A DNA stretch of 9,991 bases from Collinsella sp. (GTDB lineage Bacteria > Actinomycetota > Coriobacteriia > Coriobacteriales > Coriobacteriaceae), in NCBI GenBank assembly GCA_019413925.1, contig DXMY01000021.1, positions 1 through 9,991 on the forward strand, in the 5' to 3' direction. The notes under the pieces are model-generated. The model made no database searches. It saw only the letters and a list, made by a program, of their open reading frames with translations, and was not told the DNA's origin. This document shows, piece after piece, positions 1 through 6,495 of the stretch. A program made the translations under genes and the position numbers. The stretch's first letter is position 1. Each line of letters opens with the position of its first letter.

Positions 1-68
1 CGTAGCTCAGCTGGGAGAGCGCTTGACTGGCAGTCAAGAGGTCAGGGGTTCGATCCCCCTCGTCTCCA
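1..68 (+). tRNA. tRNA-Ala (anticodon GGC), 5' end missing
   Basis: This is the 3' portion of an alanine tRNA that reads GCC/GCU codons. The window starts at the last two bases of the 5' acceptor strand, so about five bases lie outside. The cloverleaf can be traced: D stem 5-8 with 17-20, anticodon stem 22-26 with 34-38, and a seven-base loop 27-33 (CTGGCAG) with anticodon GGC at 29-31. The T stem is 44-48 with 56-60, enclosing TTCGATC, and the 3' acceptor strand is 61-67. The discriminator is A68 and the next bases are CCC, so CCA is not encoded. The acceptor strand has U at standard position 70, which fits the G3:U70 identity pair of tRNA-Ala, although base 3 is outside the window. Confidence 0.93.
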
Positions 69-83
69 CCCGAGCATTGAATG

Positions 84-112
84 AGGCTCCAACGCAAGTT
101 GGGGCCTTTTTT
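84..112 (+). terminator. Rho-independent terminator after tRNA-Ala
   Basis: A 10-bp stem (84-93 with 98-107, one T:G wobble) is closed by a GCAA tetraloop of the GNRA type. It is followed by a run of T residues at 107-112. It lies 15 bases after the tRNA and only about 30 bases before the ABC-F start codon. It most likely ends the tRNA transcript and separates it from the downstream protein cluster. Confidence 0.88.
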
Positions 113-143
113 CATATAGGAACACAAGGTCAAAGGCGGCAGC

Positions 144-2177
144 ATGATCCTCCTGGTCGACAAGATCGAAAAAAGCTTCGGCGCGCGCGTCCTCTTTAGC
201 GGCGCGTCCTTCCAGATCAACCCCGGCGAGCGCTTCGCGCTCGTGGGCCCTAACGGCGCCGGCAAAACCACCATGCTCAAAATCATCATGGGCATCGACA
301 GTCCCGACTCCGGCCAAGTCCAGTACGCAAAGGACTGCCAGGTGGGCTACCTAGAGCAGGAAACCAACCTGGAGCACAAGGACACCACCATCCTCGCCGA
401 GGTCATGGCCGCCGCCAAGGAAATCCGCCGCATGGGCGAGCGTGCCAACGAGCTGCAGGCCCAGATCACCGAACTCTCCGAGCAGGGCAAGGACGTCGAC
501 GCCCTCCTCAACGAGTACGGCCAGGTCCAGGACCGCTTTGAGCATCTGGGCGGTTACGAGCTCGAGAGCAACGCCCGCAAGATCCTGTCCGGCCTGGGCT
601 TTAAGGTCACTGACTTTGAGCGCCCATGCTCCGAGTTCTCGGGCGGCTGGCAGATGCGCATCGCGCTCGCCAAGCTCTTCCTGCGCCATCCCGACCTGCT
701 GCTTCTGGACGAGCCCACTAACCACCTGGACCTCGAAAGCGTCCAGTGGCTGCGCGGCTTTATCGCCAACTACGACGGCGCCGTCCTCATCGTCAGCCAC
801 GACCGCGCCTTTATGGACGCCTGCGTCGACCATGTCGCCGCTCTCGAAAACCGCCGCGTGACCACCTACACCGGCAACTACAGTAGCTACCTCAAGCAGC
901 GCGAGGACAACCTGGAGCAGATGCGCGCCAAGCGCGCCGCCCAGGAGCGCGACATCGCCCATATGCAGGTCTTCGTTGACAAGTTCCGCTACAAGCCCAC
1001 CAAGGCAGCCCAGGCCCAGGAGCGCATCCGCAAGATCGAGCAGATCAAAAAGGAGCTTGTCATCCTACCCGAGGGCCACAAGCACATCGACTTTAAGTTC
1101 CCTGACCCACCGCGCTCCGGCGATATGGTCGTGGGCCTGGAGGGCGTCTCCAAGTCCTACGGCAACAAACACATCTACAGCGATATCGACCTCAAGCTCT
1201 ACCGCGGCGAGCACGTGGCGCTCGTCGGCCCCAACGGCGCCGGCAAGTCCACGCTCATGAAGATCATCGCCGGACTGGAGCCGCCCACCACCGGCACCCG
1301 CGACCTGGGCACCAACGTGGGCGTGGCCTATTACGCCCAGCACGCGCTCGAGGGCATGACCGAGTCCAATACCGTCCTGCAAGAGATTGACACCGTCACG
1401 CCCAAGTGGACCGTGCCGCAGCAGCGCAGCCTACTGGGCGCCTTCCTGTTTAGCGACAACGATTCCATCGAGAAGCAGGTTCGCGTCCTCTCCGGCGGCG
1501 AAAAAGCGCGTCTGGCCCTGGCCAAGATGCTCGTGGCCCCCGAGGCGCTCCTGTGCCTGGACGAGCCCACCAACCACCTAGACATCGACTCGGTGGACAT
1601 GCTCGAGAACGCCCTGCAAAATTTCCCTGGCACCATCGTGCTGATCAGCCACGACGAGCACCTGGTGCGCGCCGTGGCCAACCGCGTCATCGACATCCGC
1701 GACGGACAAGTCACGGTCTACGACGGCGACTACGACTACTACCTCTACAAGCGCGAGGACCTCGCAGCCCGCGCCGCCGCCGAGACGTCCACGGAGAGCG
1801 CGCCGGCCACGACCAAGTCCGCCAAGGCCAGCGCCGCCCAGGCCGACACCCCCGTCGCCGCCCCCAAGCCTGCCGAGGGCAAAAAGACCAAGGAGCAAAA
1901 GCGCGCCGAGGCCCAAGCCCGCGCTGCGCTCAACAAAAAGCTCAAGGGCGTGCGTAACCAGCTCAAGAAGATCGAGACGGAGCTCGACAAAAAGCGCGCC
2001 CGCTATGACGAGCTTATGGAATTGATGGCAAGCGAAGAGCTTTATGCCGATCAAGACAAGTTCAACGCCGCGCTGGGGGAATATAACGGCCTTAAGCAAG
2101 AGCTGCCCAAGCTCGAGGACGAATGGCTGGAGCTTTCCACCCAGATCGAAGAGGAGACCGCGCGTGAACTCTCGTAA
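144..2177 (+). CDS. ABC-F family ATPase (YdiF/YheS-like ribosome-associated factor)
   Basis: This is a soluble protein of 677 residues with two ATP-binding cassettes and no membrane domain, the layout of ABC-F proteins. Family members bind the ribosomal E site and modulate translation, and some confer resistance to ribosome-targeting antibiotics. Cassette 1 has Walker A GPNGAGKT (35-42), signature FSGGW (165-169), Walker B ending in the catalytic pair D189-E190, and switch His in SHD (218-220). A charged inter-cassette linker (about 240-325) includes a FVDKFRYKPTKAAQAQ stretch typical of the YdiF/YheS type. Cassette 2 has Walker A (362-370), LSGGE (449-453), D473-E474 and SHD (502-504). Residues 540-590 are a low-complexity Ala/Lys/Pro tether, followed by a coiled-coil tail (about 590-677). 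An AAGG at 133-136 supports the ATG at 144. Both cassettes look catalytically intact. The exact subfamily, and whether it affects drug resistance, cannot be decided from sequence alone. Confidence 0.95.
   Translation: MILLVDKIEKSFGARVLFSGASFQINPGERFALVGPNGAGKTTMLKIIMGIDSPDSGQVQYAKDCQVGYLEQETNLEHKDTTILAEVMAAAKEIRRMGERANELQAQITELSEQGKDVDALLNEYGQVQDRFEHLGGYELESNARKILSGLGFKVTDFERPCSEFSGGWQMRIALAKLFLRHPDLLLLDEPTNHLDLESVQWLRGFIANYDGAVLIVSHDRAFMDACVDHVAALENRRVTTYTGNYSSYLKQREDNLEQMRAKRAAQERDIAHMQVFVDKFRYKPTKAAQAQERIRKIEQIKKELVILPEGHKHIDFKFPDPPRSGDMVVGLEGVSKSYGNKHIYSDIDLKLYRGEHVALVGPNGAGKSTLMKIIAGLEPPTTGTRDLGTNVGVAYYAQHALEGMTESNTVLQEIDTVTPKWTVPQQRSLLGAFLFSDNDSIEKQVRVLSGGEKARLALAKMLVAPEALLCLDEPTNHLDIDSVDMLENALQNFPGTIVLISHDEHLVRAVANRVIDIRDGQVTVYDGDYDYYLYKREDLAARAAAETSTESAPATTKSAKASAAQADTPVAAPKPAEGKKTKEQKRAEAQARAALNKKLKGVRNQLKKIETELDKKRARYDELMELMASEELYADQDKFNAALGEYNGLKQELPKLEDEWLELSTQIEEETARELS
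2151..2156 (+). promoter_or_regulatory. Ribosome binding site setting the GTG start of the 98-residue membrane protein
   Basis: GAGGAG lies within the last codons of the ABC-F gene, seven bases before a GTG at 2164. This position argues for the GTG start rather than the upstream in-frame ATG at 2044, which would need a 120-base overlap and would add an arginine/serine-rich, non-membrane stretch. The arrangement predicts translational coupling to the ABC-F gene. Confidence 0.7.
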
Positions 2178-2460
2178 AGCCGCCGCCGTGGCGATGAGCA
2201 TCATCGCCATCGCCTGTCGCATCTGCGGCATCTTTATGAGCGCGATGACCGTGCTGCTGTGCTTTAGCGGCCTCACCGCCAAGCTGCAGATCGTCGGCTT
2301 TGTCGTTGAGCTTTCGCGCGCGCTGCCGAGCGTCATCGCCGGCTACGGCGTCATCACGTCGCCATTTGGCGGCGTGTTCCGCCTGGATTACGCCATCGTC
2401 GCCGTGATCCTGTTTGTGATCGACTACCTGCTCACGCGCGCCTCGCGTCGCGTCCGCTAG
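2164..2460 (+). CDS. Small membrane protein of unknown function, 98 residues, GTG start
   Basis: I do not recognise this family. Read from the GTG at 2164, the product begins MNSRKAAAVAMSIIAIAC and has three likely membrane-spanning or membrane-associated stretches, at about 8-36, 41-62 and 75-91. The ends are basic (N-terminal SRK, C-terminal TRASRRVR), which suggests cytoplasmic anchoring of at least one end. No enzyme motif is visible. The gene overlaps the end of the ABC-F gene by 14 bases and is separated from the M50 protease gene by nine bases, so all three are probably made from one transcript. Its base composition matches its neighbours. It could be a partner of the protease or an independent lineage-specific membrane protein, and the sequence does not decide between these. 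Confidence 0.72.
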   Translation: MNSRKAAAVAMSIIAIACRICGIFMSAMTVLLCFSGLTAKLQIVGFVVELSRALPSVIAGYGVITSPFGGVFRLDYAIVAVILFVIDYLLTRASRRVR

Positions 2461-2469
2461 GGGAGCGCC

Positions 2470-3153
2470 ATGTCCAGCAGCTACCTCATGAACCTGCTCG
2501 CCAGCGCCGTCGCCGTCATCGTGGGCATCGTGATCCACGAGAGCGCACACGCCGCCGCGGCCTGGGCGCTCGGCGACAAGACGGCCCGTTCGCGCGGCCG
2601 CGTGTCACTCAACCCGCTTAACCATATCGACCCGTTTGGCACCATCATCCTGCCGCTGCTCATGCTCGCGGCCGGCGGCCCGGTGTTCGCCTTCGCCAAA
2701 CCCGTGCCCGTCTACCTCAACAACCTCAAGCACCCCAAGCGCGACGAGGTCCTGGTGAGCGCGGCCGGCCCCGCGTCGAACATCGCACTCGCGTGCCTTG
2801 CCGCGGCACTCATGCACGTGGCGTACGGCAACCTCTACACCGGCATCTCCTTTGCCCTGGCGTCACAGATCATGAACTTCGGCGCCACGTTTATCGTGGT
2901 TAACCTGTCACTCGCATTCTTCAACCTCATCCCGATCCCGCCGCTCGATGGCTCGTCGATCATCGTGCCGTTCCTCAAAGGCAAGGCGCTCAACAACTAC
3001 TACCACCTGCAGCAATACGCCATGCCCATCCTCATCATCGTGCTGTATCTGCTGCCCATGTGGACTGGCATTGATGTGATCGGCCGCTATTTCGACGTTA
3101 CCGTGTATCCGCTGGCCGAGTGGCTGCTCAACTTCGCAATCGCCGGCATCTAA
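2470..3153 (+). CDS. M50 (site-2 protease) family membrane metalloprotease
   Basis: This is a polytopic membrane protein of 227 residues with the zinc protease signature HESAH at 23-27 (HExxH) in its first membrane segment. The third zinc ligand, Asp160, is in a late membrane segment in the motif NLIPIPPLDG (152-161). The family cleaves substrates within the membrane plane. This short form, with no PDZ domain and the active site near the N terminus, resembles the compact site-2 protease group found next to scpA/scpB in many Gram-positive genomes. Hydrophobic stretches lie at about 8-30, 56-76, 97-118, 127-157 and 183-200. GGGGAG at 2461-2466 precedes the ATG at 2470. All catalytic residues are present. 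Substrates are unknown. Possible roles include release of membrane-bound regulators or turnover of membrane peptides, but no anti-sigma factor is encoded nearby. Confidence 0.9.
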   Translation: MSSSYLMNLLASAVAVIVGIVIHESAHAAAAWALGDKTARSRGRVSLNPLNHIDPFGTIILPLLMLAAGGPVFAFAKPVPVYLNNLKHPKRDEVLVSAAGPASNIALACLAAALMHVAYGNLYTGISFALASQIMNFGATFIVVNLSLAFFNLIPIPPLDGSSIIVPFLKGKALNNYYHLQQYAMPILIIVLYLLPMWTGIDVIGRYFDVTVYPLAEWLLNFAIAGI

Positions 3154-3161
3154 GGTAAACT
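3133..3161 (+). promoter_or_regulatory. Possible sigma-70-type promoter upstream of scpA
   Basis: TTCGCA (3133-3138) and TAAACT (3156-3161) each match four of six consensus bases, with an optimal 17-base spacer. The elements sit across the end of the protease gene and would start RNA near 3168, giving a leader of about 70 bases before scpA. The match is weak and read-through from the protease gene is equally possible. Confidence 0.25.
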
Positions 3162-3168
3162 TACAGGT

Positions 3169-3187
3169 CGACCGCGCAAAACGGTCG
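3169..3187 (+). other. Small hairpin in the scpA leader
   Basis: CGACCG (3169-3174) pairs perfectly with CGGTCG (3182-3187) around a seven-base loop. No T tract follows, so it is not a rho-independent terminator. If transcription starts near 3168, the hairpin would form the extreme 5' end of the scpA mRNA, where it could affect RNA stability. A six-base-pair hairpin is common by chance at this GC content. Confidence 0.3.
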
Positions 3188-3237
3188 CAACATGCACCCA
3201 AACCGCGCCGCGAAGGCGCCGTCAAAGGAGGTCGAAG

Positions 3238-4050
3238 ATGTCGTATCGCGTGTCGACTCAGGTCTACAGCGGGCCGTTCGACCTGTTGCTGCAGCTGGTA
3301 ACCCGCCAAAAAGTAGATATCGGCGCCATCTCCATCAGCGAGGTGGCCGAGCAGTACCTTGCCGAGGTGGAGCGCATCGAGGCGCTGGACCTGGACGTGG
3401 CGAGCGACTTTCTGCTGGTCGCGGCAACCCTTCTGGACATCAAGGCCGCCTCTCTGGTGCCGCGGGAGGCCCCGCGCAAAGTCGATGACGACGATGACGA
3501 GTTCGACGAAGACCTCGAGGAACTCAGCGCGCTCGACGGCGACGCCTTGCGCGAGGTCCTGATCCAGCGCCTGATTGCCTACAAGCAGTTTAAAGGCGCG
3601 GCTGCGGCCCTCGGTGCCCGCATGCAGGCCGAAAGCCGTATGCATCCGCGTGTGGCCGGCCCCGACCCTGAGTTCCTAGGGCTCATGCCCGACTATCTGG
3701 CTGGCATCACCCTGCGCGGCCTGGCCGTTATCTGTGCCGACCTGGACGGCAAGCGCCAGACCTTCCTGCTGGAGGCCGAGCATGTGGCGCCGCATCGCGT
3801 ACCGCTCGACCTGACCGTGGCCTCAGTCGACCGCTTTACCATGGCGCACCAATCCTGCACCTTCCGCGAGCTGTTGGACGGCGACGCCACCACCGAGCAA
3901 CTCGTCGTCACCTTCCTGGCCATGTTAGAGCTCGCAAAGCGCGGTTCGCTCACGCTGAGCCAGGACGAGATCTTCGGAACCATCTGCATCAACCGAGTCG
4001 AGGGCGCCGAGGCATACGTGCCCGGCGAGGGCCCCGAGCTCACCGAATAG
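3238..4050 (+). CDS. scpA: Segregation and condensation protein A (kleisin of the SMC complex)
   Basis: ScpA is the kleisin that bridges the SMC ATPase heads and recruits ScpB, forming the bacterial condensin that compacts and separates sister chromosomes. The 270-residue product starts with the family hallmark YSGPFDLLLQL (10-20). This is followed by the helical SMC-neck-binding region with ISISEVAEQYL (31-41) and the DFLLVAATLLDIKAASLVP region (57-75). A very acidic linker lies at 82-95. The C-terminal winged-helix domain (about 205-255), with VVTFLAMLELAKRG (223-236), contacts the other SMC head. A full AAGGAGG at 3225-3231, six bases before the ATG, fixes the start. scpB follows after 11 bases, as expected for partners made together. 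Length and domain order are normal for the family. Confidence 0.95.
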   Translation: MSYRVSTQVYSGPFDLLLQLVTRQKVDIGAISISEVAEQYLAEVERIEALDLDVASDFLLVAATLLDIKAASLVPREAPRKVDDDDDEFDEDLEELSALDGDALREVLIQRLIAYKQFKGAAAALGARMQAESRMHPRVAGPDPEFLGLMPDYLAGITLRGLAVICADLDGKRQTFLLEAEHVAPHRVPLDLTVASVDRFTMAHQSCTFRELLDGDATTEQLVVTFLAMLELAKRGSLTLSQDEIFGTICINRVEGAEAYVPGEGPELTE

Positions 4051-4061
4051 GAGCAGCAACC

Positions 4062-4790
4062 ATGTCAACCCTTTCAACGCTGGAGGCAAACAGCCTCAAA
4101 GGCGCCCTCGAGGCGCTGCTGCTGGTGTCGAGCGACCCGGTGAGTGCGCCCGCGCTCGCCGGCGCACTGGATATCGCCCCCGGCGAGTGCGCATCGCTGC
4201 TCGCCGAGCTCAAGGTTGAGTACGAGGAGGCCAACCGTGGCTTTCAGCTGCGTGAGGTCGCCGGCGGCTGGCGCCTGTTTACGCACCCCGCCTACCACGA
4301 CGTGGTCGAGGCCTATGTGTTGAGCTGGGACACGCAAAAGCTGTCGCAGGCCGCGCTCGAAACACTGGCCGTCATCGCATACCACCAGCCCGTGACGCGC
4401 GAGGTGGTCAAGGGCATCCGCGGCGTCAATTCCGACGGCGTCATCGCGTCGCTCGTGGACAAAGGTCTGGTGCGCGAGCTCGGACGCGACCCCCAGCGCG
4501 GTCAAGCCATCATCTACGGCACGACCAACGCCTTCTTGGAAAAGTTCGGTCTGCGCTCCACCCGCGATCTGCCCGATCTGGAGCAGTTTGCCCCCGACGA
4601 GCAGTCGCGTCAGTTTATCCGCGAGCGCCTGAGCGGCCGCAGCATTCAGTCCACGCTCGAGGAGCAGGCCGATGACCTGGACGAAGAGCGCGAACTGCTC
4701 GATACCGATGTTGAAGATGTTGAGGCAGTCGAGGACTTGGAAACCCTGGTCGTCGACGAGACCTCGGAGGATTTGCATGACGAGGACTAA
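4062..4790 (+). CDS. scpB: Segregation and condensation protein B
   Basis: ScpB forms a dimer of tandem winged-helix domains that binds the ScpA linker and regulates SMC head engagement. The 242-residue product has winged helix 1 at about 10-85, including LKGALEALLLVSSDPV (12-27) and GFQLREVAGGWRLFTHP (60-76). Winged helix 2 is at about 90-165, with the strongly conserved LSQAALETLAVIAYHQPVT (94-112), IRGVNSDGVI (119-128) and LVDKGLV (131-137). After about residue 198 it ends in a very acidic tail rich in Asp and Glu. AGGAG at 4049-4053 overlaps the scpA stop codon and precedes the ATG at 4062 by eight bases, so translation is probably coupled to scpA. The 3' end overlaps the pseudouridine synthase gene by 14 bases. 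Confidence 0.95.
   Translation: MSTLSTLEANSLKGALEALLLVSSDPVSAPALAGALDIAPGECASLLAELKVEYEEANRGFQLREVAGGWRLFTHPAYHDVVEAYVLSWDTQKLSQAALETLAVIAYHQPVTREVVKGIRGVNSDGVIASLVDKGLVRELGRDPQRGQAIIYGTTNAFLEKFGLRSTRDLPDLEQFAPDEQSRQFIRERLSGRSIQSTLEEQADDLDEERELLDTDVEDVEAVEDLETLVVDETSEDLHDED
4766..4770 (+). promoter_or_regulatory. Ribosome binding site favouring the ATG at 4777 for the pseudouridine synthase
   Basis: GGAGG ends six bases before the ATG at 4777, inside the scpB tail. The next in-frame ATG at 4813 also has a usable GGGGGAG (4797-4803) at nine bases. The ATG at 4864, where conserved sequence begins, has none. The first site is the best match, but the choice between 4777 and 4813 stays open. Confidence 0.55.
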
Positions 4791-5739
4791 CGAAGTGGGG
4801 GAGACGCGCGCCATGGGCAACGCAGTACCCGCCACCGACGCCCAGCCCGTCTATCCGCACACCATGCGCCTGCAGCGCTTTTTGGCGCGCGCGGGCGTGG
4901 CGAGCCGCCGTGGCTCGGAGGACCTAATGACCGCCGGCCGCGTGACCGTCAACGGCGAGGTCGCGACCGAGCTGGGCACCAAGGTCGATGTCGACCACGA
5001 TCACATCGAAGTCGACGGCATGCCCGTCAAGCTCAACCAGGGCGCCGTGTACTTGATGCTCTACAAGCCGACCGGCTACCTCACCACCATGAGCGACCCG
5101 CAGGAGCGCCCTTGCGTGGCCGACCTGGTCCCCCGCGACCGCTTTCCGGGACTTTTCCCGGTGGGCCGCCTGGACCGCGACACCACAGGCCTTTTGCTCT
5201 TTACCACCGACGGCGACCTGTCGCAGGACCTGCTGCACCCCAGCAAGCATGTCTATAAGACCTACCAGGCACTCGTTGACGGCCAGCTGTCCGACCGCGA
5301 TCTAGACCCGCTCCGCCGTGGCATCGAGCTCGACGACGGCCTATGCCAGCCGGCAATCTGCCGCGTCATCACCGCACGCGAGGCCGAGGCCGTGGCGCCA
5401 CAGGGCGTCAGGCCCGGCACCACCGCCGTGGAGGTCATTATCCGCGAGGGTCGCAAGAATCAGGTTAAGCGCATGTTGAGCAAGATTCACCATCCGGTAA
5501 TCCGCCTGCACCGCTGCAACTTTGCCGGCCTTGAGCTCAAGGACGTGGCCAAGGGCTCGTGGCGCGAACTCACCGATCGCGAGGCGCAGATCCTCAAGGC
5601 CGGCGGCATCCCGCCCAAGCAGGCCAGCTCCAAGCGCGTCGCCGCGCCGGCGACCAACACCGCCAGCCGCACGCGTCACCACGGCAGCCACGGCTCCGCA
5701 CCCAAGCGCAACACCTACCGCGAGCGATACACGGGCTAG
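4777..5739 (+). CDS. rluB: RluB-type 23S rRNA pseudouridine synthase (RsuA/RluB/RluE/RluF family)
   Basis: Enzymes of this family convert a specific uridine in rRNA to pseudouridine. The RluB group acts on helix 80-93 region nucleotides of 23S rRNA during 50S maturation. The 320-residue product has an S4 RNA-binding domain (about 30-88), beginning MRLQRFLARAGVASRR and including AGRVTVNG. The catalytic domain follows, starting YLMLYKPTGYLTT (92-104). The active-site motif is GRLDRDTTGLL (130-140) with catalytic Asp133, and KNQVKRML (227-234) is conserved near the end. Residues 279-320 form a basic, His/Ser/Arg-rich tail. The ATG at 4777 is chosen for its GGAGG; starting at 4813 would give 308 residues. 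A longer reading from 4672 would run through the scpB domain in another frame and is unlikely. The gene order scpA-scpB-rluB is common in Gram-positive bacteria. Assignment to RluB rather than RsuA rests largely on this context. Confidence 0.9.
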   Translation: MTRTNEVGETRAMGNAVPATDAQPVYPHTMRLQRFLARAGVASRRGSEDLMTAGRVTVNGEVATELGTKVDVDHDHIEVDGMPVKLNQGAVYLMLYKPTGYLTTMSDPQERPCVADLVPRDRFPGLFPVGRLDRDTTGLLLFTTDGDLSQDLLHPSKHVYKTYQALVDGQLSDRDLDPLRRGIELDDGLCQPAICRVITAREAEAVAPQGVRPGTTAVEVIIREGRKNQVKRMLSKIHHPVIRLHRCNFAGLELKDVAKGSWRELTDREAQILKAGGIPPKQASSKRVAAPATNTASRTRHHGSHGSAPKRNTYRERYTG

Positions 5740-5805
5740 GCAACCCGCCGCGCCCCAACGCCCGCGAACCATACCAGCACGTCAATCATCGAAAGGAAGC
5801 ATTGC

Positions 5806-6492
5806 ATGATCGTCGCCATCGACGGCCCCGCCGGTTCCGGCAAGTCCACCATCGCCAAGGAGATCGCCCGCCAGCTGGGCTTTAACAAGCTCGACACGGG
5901 CGCCATGTATCGCGCCGTCACATTCGCCGCGCTCGACCGCGGCATCGACCTGGACGACGAGGCGGCCATCGACGCCCTCGCCGAGCAGATCGAAATCCGC
6001 TTTACCAACGGAACTGGCGAAGACACGCGCCTGACCATTGACGGCAAGGACGCCTCGGCTGCCATTCGCACCCCGCAGGTCGACGCCAACGTGTCCAAGG
6101 TCTCGGCCTACCCGGGCGTGCGCGCGGCCATGCTCATCCATCAGCGCCGCGCCGCAGAGGACCGCGATATCGTGGCCGAGGGTCGCGACATCGGAACCGT
6201 CGTGTTCCCCAACGCGCAAGTCAAGGTCTTCCTGACCGCTGACCCGCGCGAGCGCGCCCGCCGCCGCGTGCTGCAGCGCCACCAGAACGACGCCCAGCCG
6301 CTCACCACCGAGCAGCTCGAGGCCGAGGTCGACGAGACCCTCGACGCCCTCAAACAGCGCGATAAACTCGACAGCAGCCGCGAGGTCGCGCCGCTCGTTC
6401 CCGCCGAGGACGCCGTGCACGTCGACTCCACCGCCCATACCATCGACGAGGTCGTCCGCATTATCGAGGGCCTCATCAACCAAAGGAGGTAG
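5806..6492 (+). CDS. cmk: Cytidylate kinase
   Basis: This cytosolic enzyme phosphorylates CMP and dCMP with ATP, recycling cytidine nucleotides for RNA, DNA and CDP-lipid synthesis. The 228-residue product, normal for the bacterial family, opens with the P-loop GPAGSGKST (7-15). The NMP-binding motif DTGAMYRAVT is at 30-39, and the large NMP-binding insert typical of bacterial CMP kinases is at about 40-100. EGRDIGTVVFP (125-135) and the Arg-rich lid ARRRVLQR (151-158) follow. The substrate and ATP signature RDKLDSSREVAPL (185-197) completes the active site. AAGGA at 5793-5797 lies eight bases before the ATG at 5806. A 66-base gap, with no visible terminator, separates it from the pseudouridine synthase, the largest gap in the downstream cluster. 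All key residues are present. Confidence 0.96.
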   Translation: MIVAIDGPAGSGKSTIAKEIARQLGFNKLDTGAMYRAVTFAALDRGIDLDDEAAIDALAEQIEIRFTNGTGEDTRLTIDGKDASAAIRTPQVDANVSKVSAYPGVRAAMLIHQRRAAEDRDIVAEGRDIGTVVFPNAQVKVFLTADPRERARRRVLQRHQNDAQPLTTEQLEAEVDETLDALKQRDKLDSSREVAPLVPAEDAVHVDSTAHTIDEVVRIIEGLINQRR

Positions 6493-6495
6493 CCC

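Noticed and set aside
113..143. TATAGG (115-120) as a -10 element for the ABC-F gene
   Set aside because: No -35-like hexamer occurs 16-18 bases upstream, where the terminator hairpin sits. The promoter of this gene is not identified.
1..143. tRNA-Ala 3' end as an integration site for a mobile element
   Set aside because: No integrase, direct repeat of the tRNA end or composition shift is seen downstream. The following genes look like core chromosome.
2044..2163. Upstream extension of the small membrane protein to an ATG at 2044
   Set aside because: The added 40 residues are Arg/Ser/Pro-rich out-of-frame translation of the ABC-F tail, and the GTG at 2164 has a well-placed GAGGAG.
1578..2336. 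252-codon minus-strand frame opposite the end of the ABC-F gene
   Set aside because: Its Gly/Leu/Val-rich low-complexity product reflects the Ala/Lys-rich tether on the plus strand. It is a shadow frame.
4672..4776. Upstream extension of the pseudouridine synthase to an ATG at 4672
   Set aside because: It runs through the acidic ScpB tail in another frame and has no good ribosome binding site; the ATG at 4777 does.
4074..4835. 253-codon minus-strand frame opposite scpB
   Set aside because: It is the antisense of a conserved gene with no domain and no ribosome binding site pattern like the neighbours.
5740..5805. Terminator or promoter in the 66-base gap before cmk
   Set aside because: No stem followed by T residues and no convincing -35/-10 pair could be found. 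Only the AAGGA ribosome binding site of cmk is evident.
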